From the NCBI RefSeq assembly GCF_033095805.1, contig NZ_CP109901.1, positions 2,046,001 through 2,110,000 on the forward strand: a stretch of DNA of 64,000 nucleotides, written 5' to 3'. Shown piece after piece: positions 48,283 to 56,952 of the stretch. The notes under the pieces were generated by a model. That model saw only the letters and a program-made list of their open reading frames with translations, was not told where the DNA came from and did not search any database. Positions within the stretch are counted from its first letter, which is position 1. Each line of letters starts with the position of its first letter. The position numbers and the translations under genes were made by a program. This stretch comes from Serratia sp. UGAL515B_01. Lineage in GTDB: Bacteria; Pseudomonadota; Gammaproteobacteria; Enterobacterales; Enterobacteriaceae.

Positions 48283-49698
48283 ATGAATAATAAAATAAAA
48301 TTTTTATTTTACGCTATGCTGATGACATTCAGTTGCAGTGTCTTAAGTCTGCCGCTGTCAAGTGACAAAATACCCACTAAAAATGTGGTTATCACGCAAT
48401 TAACCGTCGCAGAAAACCTCTACCCAAAGGAATTTAAAAGCGAGTTACAAAACAATCTCGATTTTTTCCGTGACGGGGTTGGCGTCGATGAAAAAACCAA
48501 AGTGCCTTACGATAATATCCGTATTGAAGGCGATAAAATCGTAAAAGGGTATTATACCAATACGACAGAAATCGGTTTATATCTTAATATATTAACCGAG
48601 GCAGCTAAGGCCGGTGATCATAATGCGTTGCTGAGAATTAAAGAAACTCTTTCTACATTGGAACAGGCCCCTAAGTGGAAAGGGTTATTTTATTGGCCTT
48701 ATGATATTCGTGGTGACAAATTATTGATCAATAAAGATGAGATTGTTCCTGCAGTAGATAATGGGAATCTCGCTTTTGCGTTGGCTGGAGTCGCTGGCGC
48801 ATTTATGAATACGAATAACACCGATAAGCAAGAGATTGTGCAGCGTATTCAGGTGCTGCTCGATGGACAAAAGCCAGGATGGGCTGCGCTGTATGATGAG
48901 ATGAAAGGGTTGCTCTCTTCCGGGTGGTCAACGAAGAATGATGCCCCACTGGGCTATTATATCGACCGCAAAGCCAACGAAAGTCGGCTTGCCGTTGCTT
49001 GGGCTATTCTGGTGACACAGGATATGGGGGCAAAGTCAGTTCCGATAGAGGCTTTCCATAAAATGGAGCTCTATACTCAACACTACAAAGTAAAAGATCA
49101 AAGCTACAATCCGATACTGACGTGGGACGGGGCCTATTTTCAGCTTATGTTACCGCAGATTTGGTTGAACGAACGCAAGCTGGTGCCGGATTACGGCATA
49201 GTAAAAGACCATACTTTTATTCAAAAAGTTTATGCCACCAAGAATGGTATTCCAATGGTCTCCTCTTCTGCCACCGTGGATGACGGCTATAACGCTTTCG
49301 GCGTACCACATCTTTCAGAGAGTAAAGTTCGCTTCAATAATAAAGTTGACGAGAGTGTGACAGGTACACCTCATGCAATAGCACTCTCTTATATTGTTGA
49401 CCCTGTAGATGCTGTCAGTGCGTTAAAAAAACTGAAAGCAATCTATCCACATATTGAATCCCCTTACGGCTGGTATGACGCTGTCGATAGCAGTGGCCGG
49501 ATGACAAAAAATATTCTTTCTCTGGACACCGGCATGTTTGTTGGGGCTTTTCTTGCCAAAGAGATTAATGCTGATGTAGACACCTATCTACAAAGCAAAG
49601 GCTATACCTCACTGCTGCAAGAGATGTATCAATCTTACACCCCGAACAATTATAAACAACTGGACGGTATGCTGCGTACCGAGAGCGATAGGCTGTAA
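48283..49698 (+). CDS. Exported glycoamylase-fold hydrolase, GH144-like (probable endo-beta-1,2-glucanase)
   Basis: A 471-residue protein with an N-terminal signal peptide (FLFYAMLMTFSCSVLSLP). The mature part is a glycoamylase-like (alpha/alpha)6 barrel: TTEIGLYLNILTEAAKAGD (94-112), VDNGNLAFALAGVAGAF (158-174), the signature WDGAYFQLMLPQIW (281-294) and VSSSATVDDGYNAFGVP (326-342). The last two correspond to the W-x-G-x-x-F-x-x-x-M-P and S-x-S...Y-x-x-F-G-V-P patterns of that family. GH144 members are endo-beta-1,2-glucanases, which fits the phosphorylase across the control region. The exact GH family and substrate are inferred. AAAGGAT precedes the start. Confidence 0.75.
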   Translation: MNNKIKFLFYAMLMTFSCSVLSLPLSSDKIPTKNVVITQLTVAENLYPKEFKSELQNNLDFFRDGVGVDEKTKVPYDNIRIEGDKIVKGYYTNTTEIGLYLNILTEAAKAGDHNALLRIKETLSTLEQAPKWKGLFYWPYDIRGDKLLINKDEIVPAVDNGNLAFALAGVAGAFMNTNNTDKQEIVQRIQVLLDGQKPGWAALYDEMKGLLSSGWSTKNDAPLGYYIDRKANESRLAVAWAILVTQDMGAKSVPIEAFHKMELYTQHYKVKDQSYNPILTWDGAYFQLMLPQIWLNERKLVPDYGIVKDHTFIQKVYATKNGIPMVSSSATVDDGYNAFGVPHLSESKVRFNNKVDESVTGTPHAIALSYIVDPVDAVSALKKLKAIYPHIESPYGWYDAVDSSGRMTKNILSLDTGMFVGAFLAKEINADVDTYLQSKGYTSLLQEMYQSYTPNNYKQLDGMLRTESDRL

Positions 49699-49760
49699 CA
49701 CCCATTCCCTCAATGTTGAAAAGGACAGGTATAGCAACTGATGAAAAAAGGACGACAGAT

Positions 49761-51122
49761 ATGAAGAGACTATTGCTAGCGACACTTTTGCTTTGCGGCT
49801 GTGATCAATCAACCCAAGCCCCTGCCAGCACAACGGCACAGGATATGGTCATCACACAGCTCAACGTCCCTGCACAATTCTACCCAACGGGCTTTGCTGA
49901 TGAGTTACAAAACAATCTCAATTTTTTCATTGATGGGGTCGGTGTCGATGAAAAAGCCAAGGTGCCGTACGACACGATCCAGGTAGAGGGCGATGAGATC
50001 GTAAAAAAGTATGAAACCAATACCACAGAAATCGGCCTATATTTGAGTATCTTAACCGAAGCGACCAAGACAGGGGATCGCAAAGCCCTGTTGCGAATTA
50101 AAGAAACCCTGACAACGTTGGAACAGGCCCCCAAGTGGAATGGCTTGTTTTACTGGCCCTATTTTATTAATGAAGGTGCGTTGACGATCCCTACAGAAGG
50201 GTTAGTACCTTCAGTGGATAACGGTAACCTCGCTTTTGCACTGGCCGGCGTGGCTGGCGCATTTATGGATGCCGATGATGCCGATAAGAAGGAGATTGTG
50301 CAACGTATTGAAACACTGCTGGATGCGCAGAAAGAGGGCTGGGCTGCACTCTACAATGTAGAGACGGGTTTGCTTTCTGGTGCCTGGTCAACAAAAGAGA
50401 ATGCGTTACTGAGCTACTCAATCGATCGCAAAGCCAACGAAAGCAGGTTATCCGCTGCCTGGGCTGTTCTGGTCACACAGGATATGGGCGATCAAGCAGT
50501 ACCCATCACTGCATTCAATAACATGGAGCTTTATACCAAAGAGTATGTCATCAACGGCAAAACCTATACTCCATTACTGACCTGGGATGGCGCCTATTTT
50601 CAGATGATGCTGCCACAAATCTGGCTGGATGAACGTAAGCTGATGCCAGACTATCAGATGGTAGAAGATCACACGGTAATGCAAGCAATCTATGCTGCCA
50701 CCTATAGCATTCCGATGATCTCTTCGTCTGCAACCGTGGATGATAGTTATTATCCTTACGGGGTGCCTGAACTGTCTGAAAATAAAGTTCGTTTAGATGG
50801 CTATATTCAAGAGGATTTTACCGGCACGCCTTATGCAACCGCGCTGTCTTATATTGTTGATCCTGCGGCAGCGCTGAGCGCACTAATTAAGCTCAAAGAG
50901 GATAACCCACAGATTCAGTCCCCTTATGGCTGGTATGACGCTATAGATCGCAACGGAAATATGACAAAAAACATCCTCTCCCTGGATGTAGGAATGTTTG
51001 TCGCTGCTTTTATGGCTAAGGATATTAATGCCGATGTTGATAAATATCTGCAAAGGAAAGGCTATATGCCGCTATTACAACAGATGTATCACTCCTACGT
51101 GCCTAATACGGTCATACACTAG
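49761..51122 (+). CDS. Lipoprotein paralog of the glycoamylase-fold hydrolase
   Basis: A 453-residue paralog of the preceding protein, aligning along the whole length (NNLNFFIDGVGVDEKAKVPY, VDNGNLAFALAGVAGAF, LTWDGAYFQMMLPQIW, ISSSATVDDSYYPYGVP). The start MKRLLLATLLLCGCDQST has AAGGAC upstream; an earlier in-frame start adds 16 residues. The signal ends in a lipobox-like LCGC with C14 lipidated, and Asp at +2 is the classic inner-membrane retention residue. So this copy is probably held on the periplasmic face of the inner membrane while the other is soluble. DD in the active-region loop is partly changed (VDDGYNAF to VDDSYYPY). Confidence 0.75.
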   Translation: MKRLLLATLLLCGCDQSTQAPASTTAQDMVITQLNVPAQFYPTGFADELQNNLNFFIDGVGVDEKAKVPYDTIQVEGDEIVKKYETNTTEIGLYLSILTEATKTGDRKALLRIKETLTTLEQAPKWNGLFYWPYFINEGALTIPTEGLVPSVDNGNLAFALAGVAGAFMDADDADKKEIVQRIETLLDAQKEGWAALYNVETGLLSGAWSTKENALLSYSIDRKANESRLSAAWAVLVTQDMGDQAVPITAFNNMELYTKEYVINGKTYTPLLTWDGAYFQMMLPQIWLDERKLMPDYQMVEDHTVMQAIYAATYSIPMISSSATVDDSYYPYGVPELSENKVRLDGYIQEDFTGTPYATALSYIVDPAAALSALIKLKEDNPQIQSPYGWYDAIDRNGNMTKNILSLDVGMFVAAFMAKDINADVDKYLQRKGYMPLLQQMYHSYVPNTVIH

Positions 51123-51132
51123 GTAATTTATC

Positions 51133-51228
51133 TATACCCAAATGACTACGAGATAAAACCCTGTCGGCTGAGGTTCTAATTATTTTTTGGCATGCGCCCT
51201 AAATAATTCTAGTCGCATGATGGGTATA
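51133..51228. repeat. Degenerate ERIC-like element
   Basis: Starts with CTATACCCAAATGACTACGAG and ends with CCTAAATAATTCTAGTCGCATGATGGGTATA. Both ends resemble ERIC termini, and the interior is short and diverged. Confidence 0.45.
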
Positions 51229-51263
51229 ACAACTTTTTGTAATAGCAGCGTGAGCTTATAAAC

Positions 51264-52265
51264 ATGAAGAGACTTTTATTGTCAGCATTGATCGTGTCGC
51301 ACAGTGGTTTATTATTGGCGGCTGATACCACTGAAACACTATCAGCCCCTAGCCGCGGTGATACAGTGACGATTAGGAATTCCAACCTAGATTTATTTGG
51401 TGTATCAAGAAATTTCGGAGACATTATTTTTGTTGATGATGACCCAATACGGCAAAACACAGCACCTAAAAGAACGCGTCTTTTTAGTGGTTACGAATAT
51501 GAGAATATAAAATTCTCTAATCATCCTGGTCAGCTGTATCGCAGCTTTGTTATTGCAGATGGAACGACCAAAATTACCGATAGCTTCAACATGGGTTATG
51601 TATTACGTAGTTCCTCGATTTATGATGGTTTAGAAAAAAATCGATATGTAGGCTCAGACAAAGTACGTCGTGATACCTTTTCACATCTGGAACTGCTGCC
51701 AAAATATCTTAACTGGGTAAATGAAAACCTAAGCTATGGGGCTGAACTCGGCTATGAACGTACCACAGAGGCTAAGGATGTACCCGAAAAATTGATGTAC
51801 CATATTCGCCCGGAAATCAACCTGGGTTTTGGCCGTAACTTTCTGCACCTTGATACTGAGTTTGGGTGGATAGAGCGTACCGATCGTGGTGCTTATATCG
51901 AAACTGAGCCTTTGTATTTATACCGCGTCACAAATAACTTTAATGTCGGTTTTAAAGCTTATTATCACGCAGAGGATAATGATTTCAGATGGCGGGAAAC
52001 GGCAATTCGGCCTTTGGTACAGTTTCGCTTTGCTAATGATACGTATTTAGAGCTGCGCTTGGAACATGGTGGCATTCGTACCAATGATGGCAGCGGCTAT
52101 AACTACAATAATTATGCTTTGTATACCGAAATACCCTTTAATAAAAGCCTGTCATTGATGGCAGACTTAAAATATAAAGATCAAAAGCAACATCAAGGCA
52201 ATGAATGGTCTTGGGGGAATAAAAAAGACACATTCGGCAAAGTTGGCTTTATTTTTAATTTCTAA
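51264..52265 (+). CDS. Outer-membrane beta-barrel porin (OmpG/KdgM-like), candidate glucan-oligosaccharide channel
   Basis: A 333-residue protein with a signal peptide (MKRLLLSALIVSHSGLLLAA) and an alternating aromatic/hydrophobic pattern of about 14 strands. It ends FGKVGFIFNF, with a C-terminal Phe. Strand-like segments include LFSGYEYENIKFS, NLSYGAELGYERTT, NFNVGFKAYYHAEDND and SLSLMADLKYKDQ. The pattern resembles monomeric porins such as OmpG or oligosaccharide channels such as KdgM; the specific family is uncertain. Placement after the two hydrolases suggests entry of beta-1,2-oligosaccharides. Confidence 0.72.
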   Translation: MKRLLLSALIVSHSGLLLAADTTETLSAPSRGDTVTIRNSNLDLFGVSRNFGDIIFVDDDPIRQNTAPKRTRLFSGYEYENIKFSNHPGQLYRSFVIADGTTKITDSFNMGYVLRSSSIYDGLEKNRYVGSDKVRRDTFSHLELLPKYLNWVNENLSYGAELGYERTTEAKDVPEKLMYHIRPEINLGFGRNFLHLDTEFGWIERTDRGAYIETEPLYLYRVTNNFNVGFKAYYHAEDNDFRWRETAIRPLVQFRFANDTYLELRLEHGGIRTNDGSGYNYNNYALYTEIPFNKSLSLMADLKYKDQKQHQGNEWSWGNKKDTFGKVGFIFNF

Positions 52266-52428
52266 ATATCCCCATTAAACGTCAAGTTGCATGTGTACTG
52301 GCAGGTTAAATTAACCTCTATCAAACAGTTGGGGACTATGAGCCTCACCGCGTAGCCAGTGTAAGTGCTATTCAAATAGGTCTATGACCCGTTTGTTGCC
52401 TTCCTGCAACTCGAATTATTTAAGGTAT
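52266..52428. repeat. Diverged ERIC-like element between porin and autotransporter
   Basis: The left end reads CGTCAAGTTGCATG and the right end CCTGCAACTCGAATTATTTAAGGTAT, with a long diverged interior (about 163 bp in all). It is inverted relative to the element at 18745. Confidence 0.65.
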
Positions 52429-52499
52429 CGTATTTTTATTGAAAATATAAAAATTCCAGAATATTGCAAAATTTCGTATATAGAGGATTAAGGACTACT

Positions 52500-54788
52500 A
52501 TGAGCAACCTTATAACATGGCGATTATCTGCCATGACTATGGCATTATTAGCTAGCGGCAATAACTATGCCGATGAAACATTCCACTTCGCTCAGCAGCC
52601 GAATAATAACGGTAATCATACGGTGGCCACAGCCACTGGGATCAATCAATTTCAGCTGTCGGACCTAATGGCCAGCGCCGAAGGCAAACCGGTGGATGCA
52701 ACCAATTCAGGCGCATTGTCACTCACGGTTGCCCCCACTCAGGGCGATGCACAAGCCAGTGGAGTACTCATTACCTCGGGTACTTTTGCTAATCAGGCTG
52801 CGGGCAGGATCACCATCAGGGCCAATGCTCTGGATGGGCAAGCAACTGCCAGCGGATTACAGCCAACCGATGCCTATTGGTCTACGGTGATCAACAGTGG
52901 CAACGTCAATGCTAACGCTGACAGCCTATCAGCCGGTGCAGCAGCTTATGGTATTAATTCTGGTTTGGCTTTCTCTGACAGTGCCAGCGATCACTATGGC
53001 GATCACATGATGCTACGCAACGATGGCAGTATGCAGGTTAATGCAGCGGCGAGCCAAGGGGCTGATGCTTTTGGCATTTACTCTAATGCTGGCAACGGTC
53101 TCATCAATAACGGCAATTTGCTGGTTACTGCACAATCAGCCGGAGGCAATGCGGCCGCCACTGGCTTGTATACCATTTCTGCCAACCCTAGCGTCGAACC
53201 CGAGCCAGGGAATCAGAATAACCCGACCTATTTAATGAGCAACAATGGTTTGTTAACGGTGTCCGCCACCGGCAGTAATGCCACCGCCAGCGGTATCCAT
53301 ACCGAAGCAGAAGGTGTCACCATCAATAATAGCGGGACACTGCTGATTAATGCTGTCGGCAACAGCACCAGTGGGATTGCCGCCGCCTATGGAGTTAATG
53401 TCGTGAATGGCAGCGCAACGCTAAATTCTAGCGGAAAAATCCTTACATCCGCCTCTGGTGGTGCTCAGCGGCAATCCTATGAAGTGATGGCAAATGGCTC
53501 GATGGTCAATATCACGCAATATGTCCTCACGCTGGACGGTAGCATACCTTGGGCGGTCAGTCATGGAGGGACAATCACACTCGGGAATAACGACCAAGGT
53601 GCCGACCTGGTATTCATGGCAGGAACCTTCAGCGAGGGCTTCGCTTATGGTAAAGCCTACAATCTGGCGTCACTGGCGTACGATACCACACAGAATACCC
53701 CTGCGTTAGTAGGAGGAACTATTGCTTCCATGCGCAGCATTTCGCCAGATTTCAAAGTCAATTACATCAGTTCAAGTAGCGGAGGTAGCCTGGGTACGGC
53801 AGCGCTGGTCTATGCGCCGGAGGTTTCCCATGCGGGAATATCCGCATTGGCTCAGCGTTCTACCATGGAGCAGGCGTCTACTATTATCTCTTCTCGGTTG
53901 TATGGGCAAATGGTGGACAATACCGGTTGTAATCAAACCCTGTCGGAAGCAGATAACTGCCTGTTTATTAATCCTTATGCCGGAGAGTATCGCCGTAATC
54001 AGGACACGGCGGGTTACACCGGTCAACGTGCTGGCATCATGATGGGCCAGGATTATCAGCTAAACGATTGGCAGTTGGGGTGGCATGGTGGTTATGAAAG
54101 TGCCAGCACCAACTTTAATGGTGCCTCCGCAGGGCGAAAGGAAGACGTAAACACATTGATACTGGGGTTTCAGGGAGGAAAACATCTTTCTAAAGATCTG
54201 TTTATCGCGGCGACGAGCTCCTGGTTCCACAGTAAAACAGATTATCATGACAGCAATACCTATTACGGTGTCGGCAGCCAGAGCGGCAGTTATGACAGTA
54301 ACGGCGTGTACAGTGATGTCTCCATCGGCCAGAGTTGGCAACTGAATCGTAATTATACGGTAACACCGATGGCAGGTCTGACGCATATCTGGCAGCAACG
54401 TGATGGCTATATTATTTCATCGAATAACAGTGATTATGACCTGCTGGATACGCATTATAGCCGCTACAGTGATAACGCTGTGGCTGGCCACGTTGGATTA
54501 CGCCTTGATGGCCGTTATCCCATCACCCAGGATACATTGCTGAAGCCATTTGTGAGCATTGGGTTGCAACAAATGCTTTATGGTAACGAGATTGTTATTG
54601 ACCAACAGGTTGTCAATTCACCGGTTGTGGGGGTGAGTACCAAAGATAAAACGACACAAGGTACGTTTGATCTCGGTATGTCATTGGTAAGCAATAACAG
54701 TTTGTCTTCTGATCTCAGGGTATCTGGTTCGGCAAATGGTGAGCGTCAGGACTTTACCGGCTGGGCAAATATTACTTGGTCTTTCTAA
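52500..54788 (+). CDS. Autotransporter with glycine/alanine repeat passenger
   Basis: A 762-residue type V secretion protein. The start ATG 52500 has AAGGA upstream and a signal peptide MSNLITWRLSAMTMALLASG cut near NNYA. The passenger (about residues 25-440) has recurring units ending in A-[ST/AY/AF]-G-[ILV], for example QASGVLI, TASGLQ, AAYGINS, DAFGIYS, AATGLYT, TASGIHT and AAYGVNV, spaced 30-40 residues, each followed by INNSG-type turns typical of a beta-helix. The C-terminal 270 residues form the autotransporter beta-domain (GYTGQRAGIMMGQDYQL ... GWANITWSF). No protease or other enzymatic motif is seen. Adhesion is possible; function unknown. Confidence 0.85.
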   Translation: MSNLITWRLSAMTMALLASGNNYADETFHFAQQPNNNGNHTVATATGINQFQLSDLMASAEGKPVDATNSGALSLTVAPTQGDAQASGVLITSGTFANQAAGRITIRANALDGQATASGLQPTDAYWSTVINSGNVNANADSLSAGAAAYGINSGLAFSDSASDHYGDHMMLRNDGSMQVNAAASQGADAFGIYSNAGNGLINNGNLLVTAQSAGGNAAATGLYTISANPSVEPEPGNQNNPTYLMSNNGLLTVSATGSNATASGIHTEAEGVTINNSGTLLINAVGNSTSGIAAAYGVNVVNGSATLNSSGKILTSASGGAQRQSYEVMANGSMVNITQYVLTLDGSIPWAVSHGGTITLGNNDQGADLVFMAGTFSEGFAYGKAYNLASLAYDTTQNTPALVGGTIASMRSISPDFKVNYISSSSGGSLGTAALVYAPEVSHAGISALAQRSTMEQASTIISSRLYGQMVDNTGCNQTLSEADNCLFINPYAGEYRRNQDTAGYTGQRAGIMMGQDYQLNDWQLGWHGGYESASTNFNGASAGRKEDVNTLILGFQGGKHLSKDLFIAATSSWFHSKTDYHDSNTYYGVGSQSGSYDSNGVYSDVSIGQSWQLNRNYTVTPMAGLTHIWQQRDGYIISSNNSDYDLLDTHYSRYSDNAVAGHVGLRLDGRYPITQDTLLKPFVSIGLQQMLYGNEIVIDQQVVNSPVVGVSTKDKTTQGTFDLGMSLVSNNSLSSDLRVSGSANGERQDFTGWANITWSF

Positions 54789-54990
54789 GGGCAATACCAC
54801 GGAGCAAGGGGAGGCGTAGCGCCCGCTGGATTTGTCAAGGGTGTAGGTTGTCTGCGGCCCATGGCTCGGCCGCAGTCACTGGTATTAAAGAGGACAAGAC
54901 AGTTTAGCGGCCGAAACGTCTGCATGATTATCAGGAAGTACCGAGCAAGTTGCTCACTCTATTCTTCTTCCTACCAGGCTTATCAGTAGC

Positions 54991-55011
54991 AAAGGGCGCA
55001 TTGCGCCCTTT
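54991..55011. terminator. Terminator between the autotransporter and plaP
   Basis: Stem AAAGGGCGCA / TGCGCCCTTT (practically an 8-bp stem with a 5-nt loop) followed by TTACTCTATTTTT. The two flanking genes converge on it. Confidence 0.8.
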
Positions 55012-55036
55012 TACTCTATTTTTGGTGGGTATTCAG

Positions 55037-56407
55037 TTAAACCGCGTCTTCACTGGCCTGTGGTACAGGCAAGCGGAAGCTACGGGTAACAAAAGCCAGA
55101 TAAAGCAGACCGATCGCCGCCCAAATCAACCCCAACGTCATCGAACTGGATTCCAAATTGATCCACAGCGCCCCAACGGTCAGAGCCCCCATCACTGGCA
55201 GGATCAGATAATTGAAAGTATCTTTCACCGTGCGGTTCAACTTGTCGCGAATATAGAATTGCGAAATTACTGACAGGTTAACAAAGGTAAACGCTATCAG
55301 TGCGCCAAAGTTAATCAATGCTGTTGCTGTCACCAAATCAAATGAGATAGCAGACAAGGCGATCGCTCCGACTAACAATACATTCAGTGCCGGTGTGCGC
55401 CATTTCGGGTGTACATAACCGAAGAAACGCTCAGGGAAAACGCCATCACGCCCCATCACATACATCAGGCGTGACACGCCTGCGTGTGAAGCCATGCCAG
55501 AAGCCAATACGGTGACACAGGAGAACACCAAGATCACTGACTGGAAGAACTTACCAGCAACATACAGCATGATTTCCGGCTGTGAAGCATCAGGCTCTTT
55601 AAAGCGCGAAATATCCGGGAAGTACAACTGTACAAAATAGGACACCACGATAAAGATAATGCCACCGATTAATGCGGTCAGGAAGATCGCTTTCGGAATG
55701 ACATTCTCTGCGTCTTTAGTTTCTTCAGATAACGAACTGATGCCATCAAAACCAAGGAACGAGAAGCACAGGATTGTCGCCCCCGTTATCATCGGCACTA
55801 TATGCGCATTTTCAGACCAGAAAGGACGGCTGCTGACCAGCGTACCCGCACCTTCACCGTTTGAAATGCCATGCACGACCAGGCAAAGGAAAACAACCAT
55901 GATAGCCACCTGCACTACCACAATAATGGAGTTCAGGTTAGCAACCAGTTTGATACCTCGCAGGTTGAAAAACGTCATCAAGGCAACCAATGCCAAGACA
56001 AAAATCCACGAAGGAACACCAGGGAAAATGGCTTCCAGGTAAATTTTTGCCAACAGAATGTTGATCATTGGCATGAACAAATAGTCCAGCAAAGATGACC
56101 AACCGACCATAAAACCGACATGTGGGTTTATCGCTTTCTGGGCATAAGTATAAGCAGAACCGGCAGATGGGAATTTCCGTACCAGTTTCCCATAGCTCAG
56201 AGCGGTAAACAGGATCGCCAACAAAGCAAAAGCATAAGCAGTCGCGACATGACCATCAGTCAGGCCTGATACGATACCGAAAGTGTCAAAGATAGTCATT
56301 GGCTGCAAATAGGCCAATCCCATCATGACAACTGGAACTAAAGTCAGCGTTTTACGCAGTTGGACGCGTTGGCTAGAAGATGCGGAGGTGGTGATGTTAT
56401 CGGACAT
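55037..56407 (-). CDS. plaP: Putrescine importer PlaP (YeeF-like APC permease)
   Basis: Inner-membrane APC transporter of 456 residues with 12 predicted helices. It is closer to E. coli PlaP than to PuuP: the N-terminal [46 protein letters not shown]-like [27 protein letters not shown] and [15 protein letters not shown] are PlaP hallmarks. A paralog of PuuP at 18894. It precedes its own terminator and lies 545 bp from puuA2, so the two are separate transcripts. Confidence 0.9.
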   Translation of the reverse strand: MSDNITTSASSSQRVQLRKTLTLVPVVMMGLAYLQPMTIFDTFGIVSGLTDGHVATAYAFALLAILFTALSYGKLVRKFPSAGSAYTYAQKAINPHVGFMVGWSSLLDYLFMPMINILLAKIYLEAIFPGVPSWIFVLALVALMTFFNLRGIKLVANLNSIIVVVQVAIMVVFLCLVVHGISNGEGAGTLVSSRPFWSENAHIVPMITGATILCFSFLGFDGISSLSEETKDAENVIPKAIFLTALIGGIIFIVVSYFVQLYFPDISRFKEPDASQPEIMLYVAGKFFQSVILVFSCVTVLASGMASHAGVSRLMYVMGRDGVFPERFFGYVHPKWRTPALNVLLVGAIALSAISFDLVTATALINFGALIAFTFVNLSVISQFYIRDKLNRTVKDTFNYLILPVMGALTVGALWINLESSSMTLGLIWAAIGLLYLAFVTRSFRLPVPQASEDAV

Positions 56408-56952
56408 CGCAAAGCCCCCCCTTACCTTCAGCCTTGCGGATAGTAGACACGCCTAGACTTAAGGTTGCGGGGAAACTTCGCAACTTGCGACTAAATTCTA
56501 AAAAAGGGATGAGGGAAGCTGGATAACGAGGCAAAGCTGCCTGAGTTGCTCCATAATCGCTGCGACCGCAGCGGAAACCGGCGGGCACCGGTGCTAAAGT
56601 GAAAAATTGCCCCATCTTTCTTATCCTCATGAGTCACGACCATAGAGTTTTGGTTGATCGCAACGAAACTATTTATCTATCCGGCTCGATGTCCGGCCTC
56701 GCTTGGTGTGTGAAATTCACTGGTGTAAAACGTAATGCAAAAAAATAACCGACGCGTTGAAACGTCGGCTATTTTCATATCGGTTATTTTGCACCATTAC
56801 GTGCCAAAAAAACAAGCTTTGAATACCTTCTTATGCAAATTTTTTTGGCTAAGCCCCGTCCACCACCTCTGAGATTACAGGACGCGTCTTTCCTCCTGCG
56901 AGGTTTAGGTAGAAGACAGGTTCAACGAATTGTTTCAAAGACAGAAATGACT
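56408..56952. other. Intergenic region between puuA2 and plaP
   Basis: Holds the plaP promoter and leader and the puuA2 terminator at 56742-56775. The short frame at 56397-56630 has no credible start or composition. No ERIC element or other repeat seen. Confidence 0.5.
56742..56775 (-). terminator. Terminator of puuA2
   Basis: Stem CCGACG / CGTCGG with an 8-nt loop, extended by A/T pairs. On the minus strand it is followed by TTATTTTTTTGC, a strong U-run, about 180 bp past the puuA2 stop. It separates puuA2 from plaP. Confidence 0.78.
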
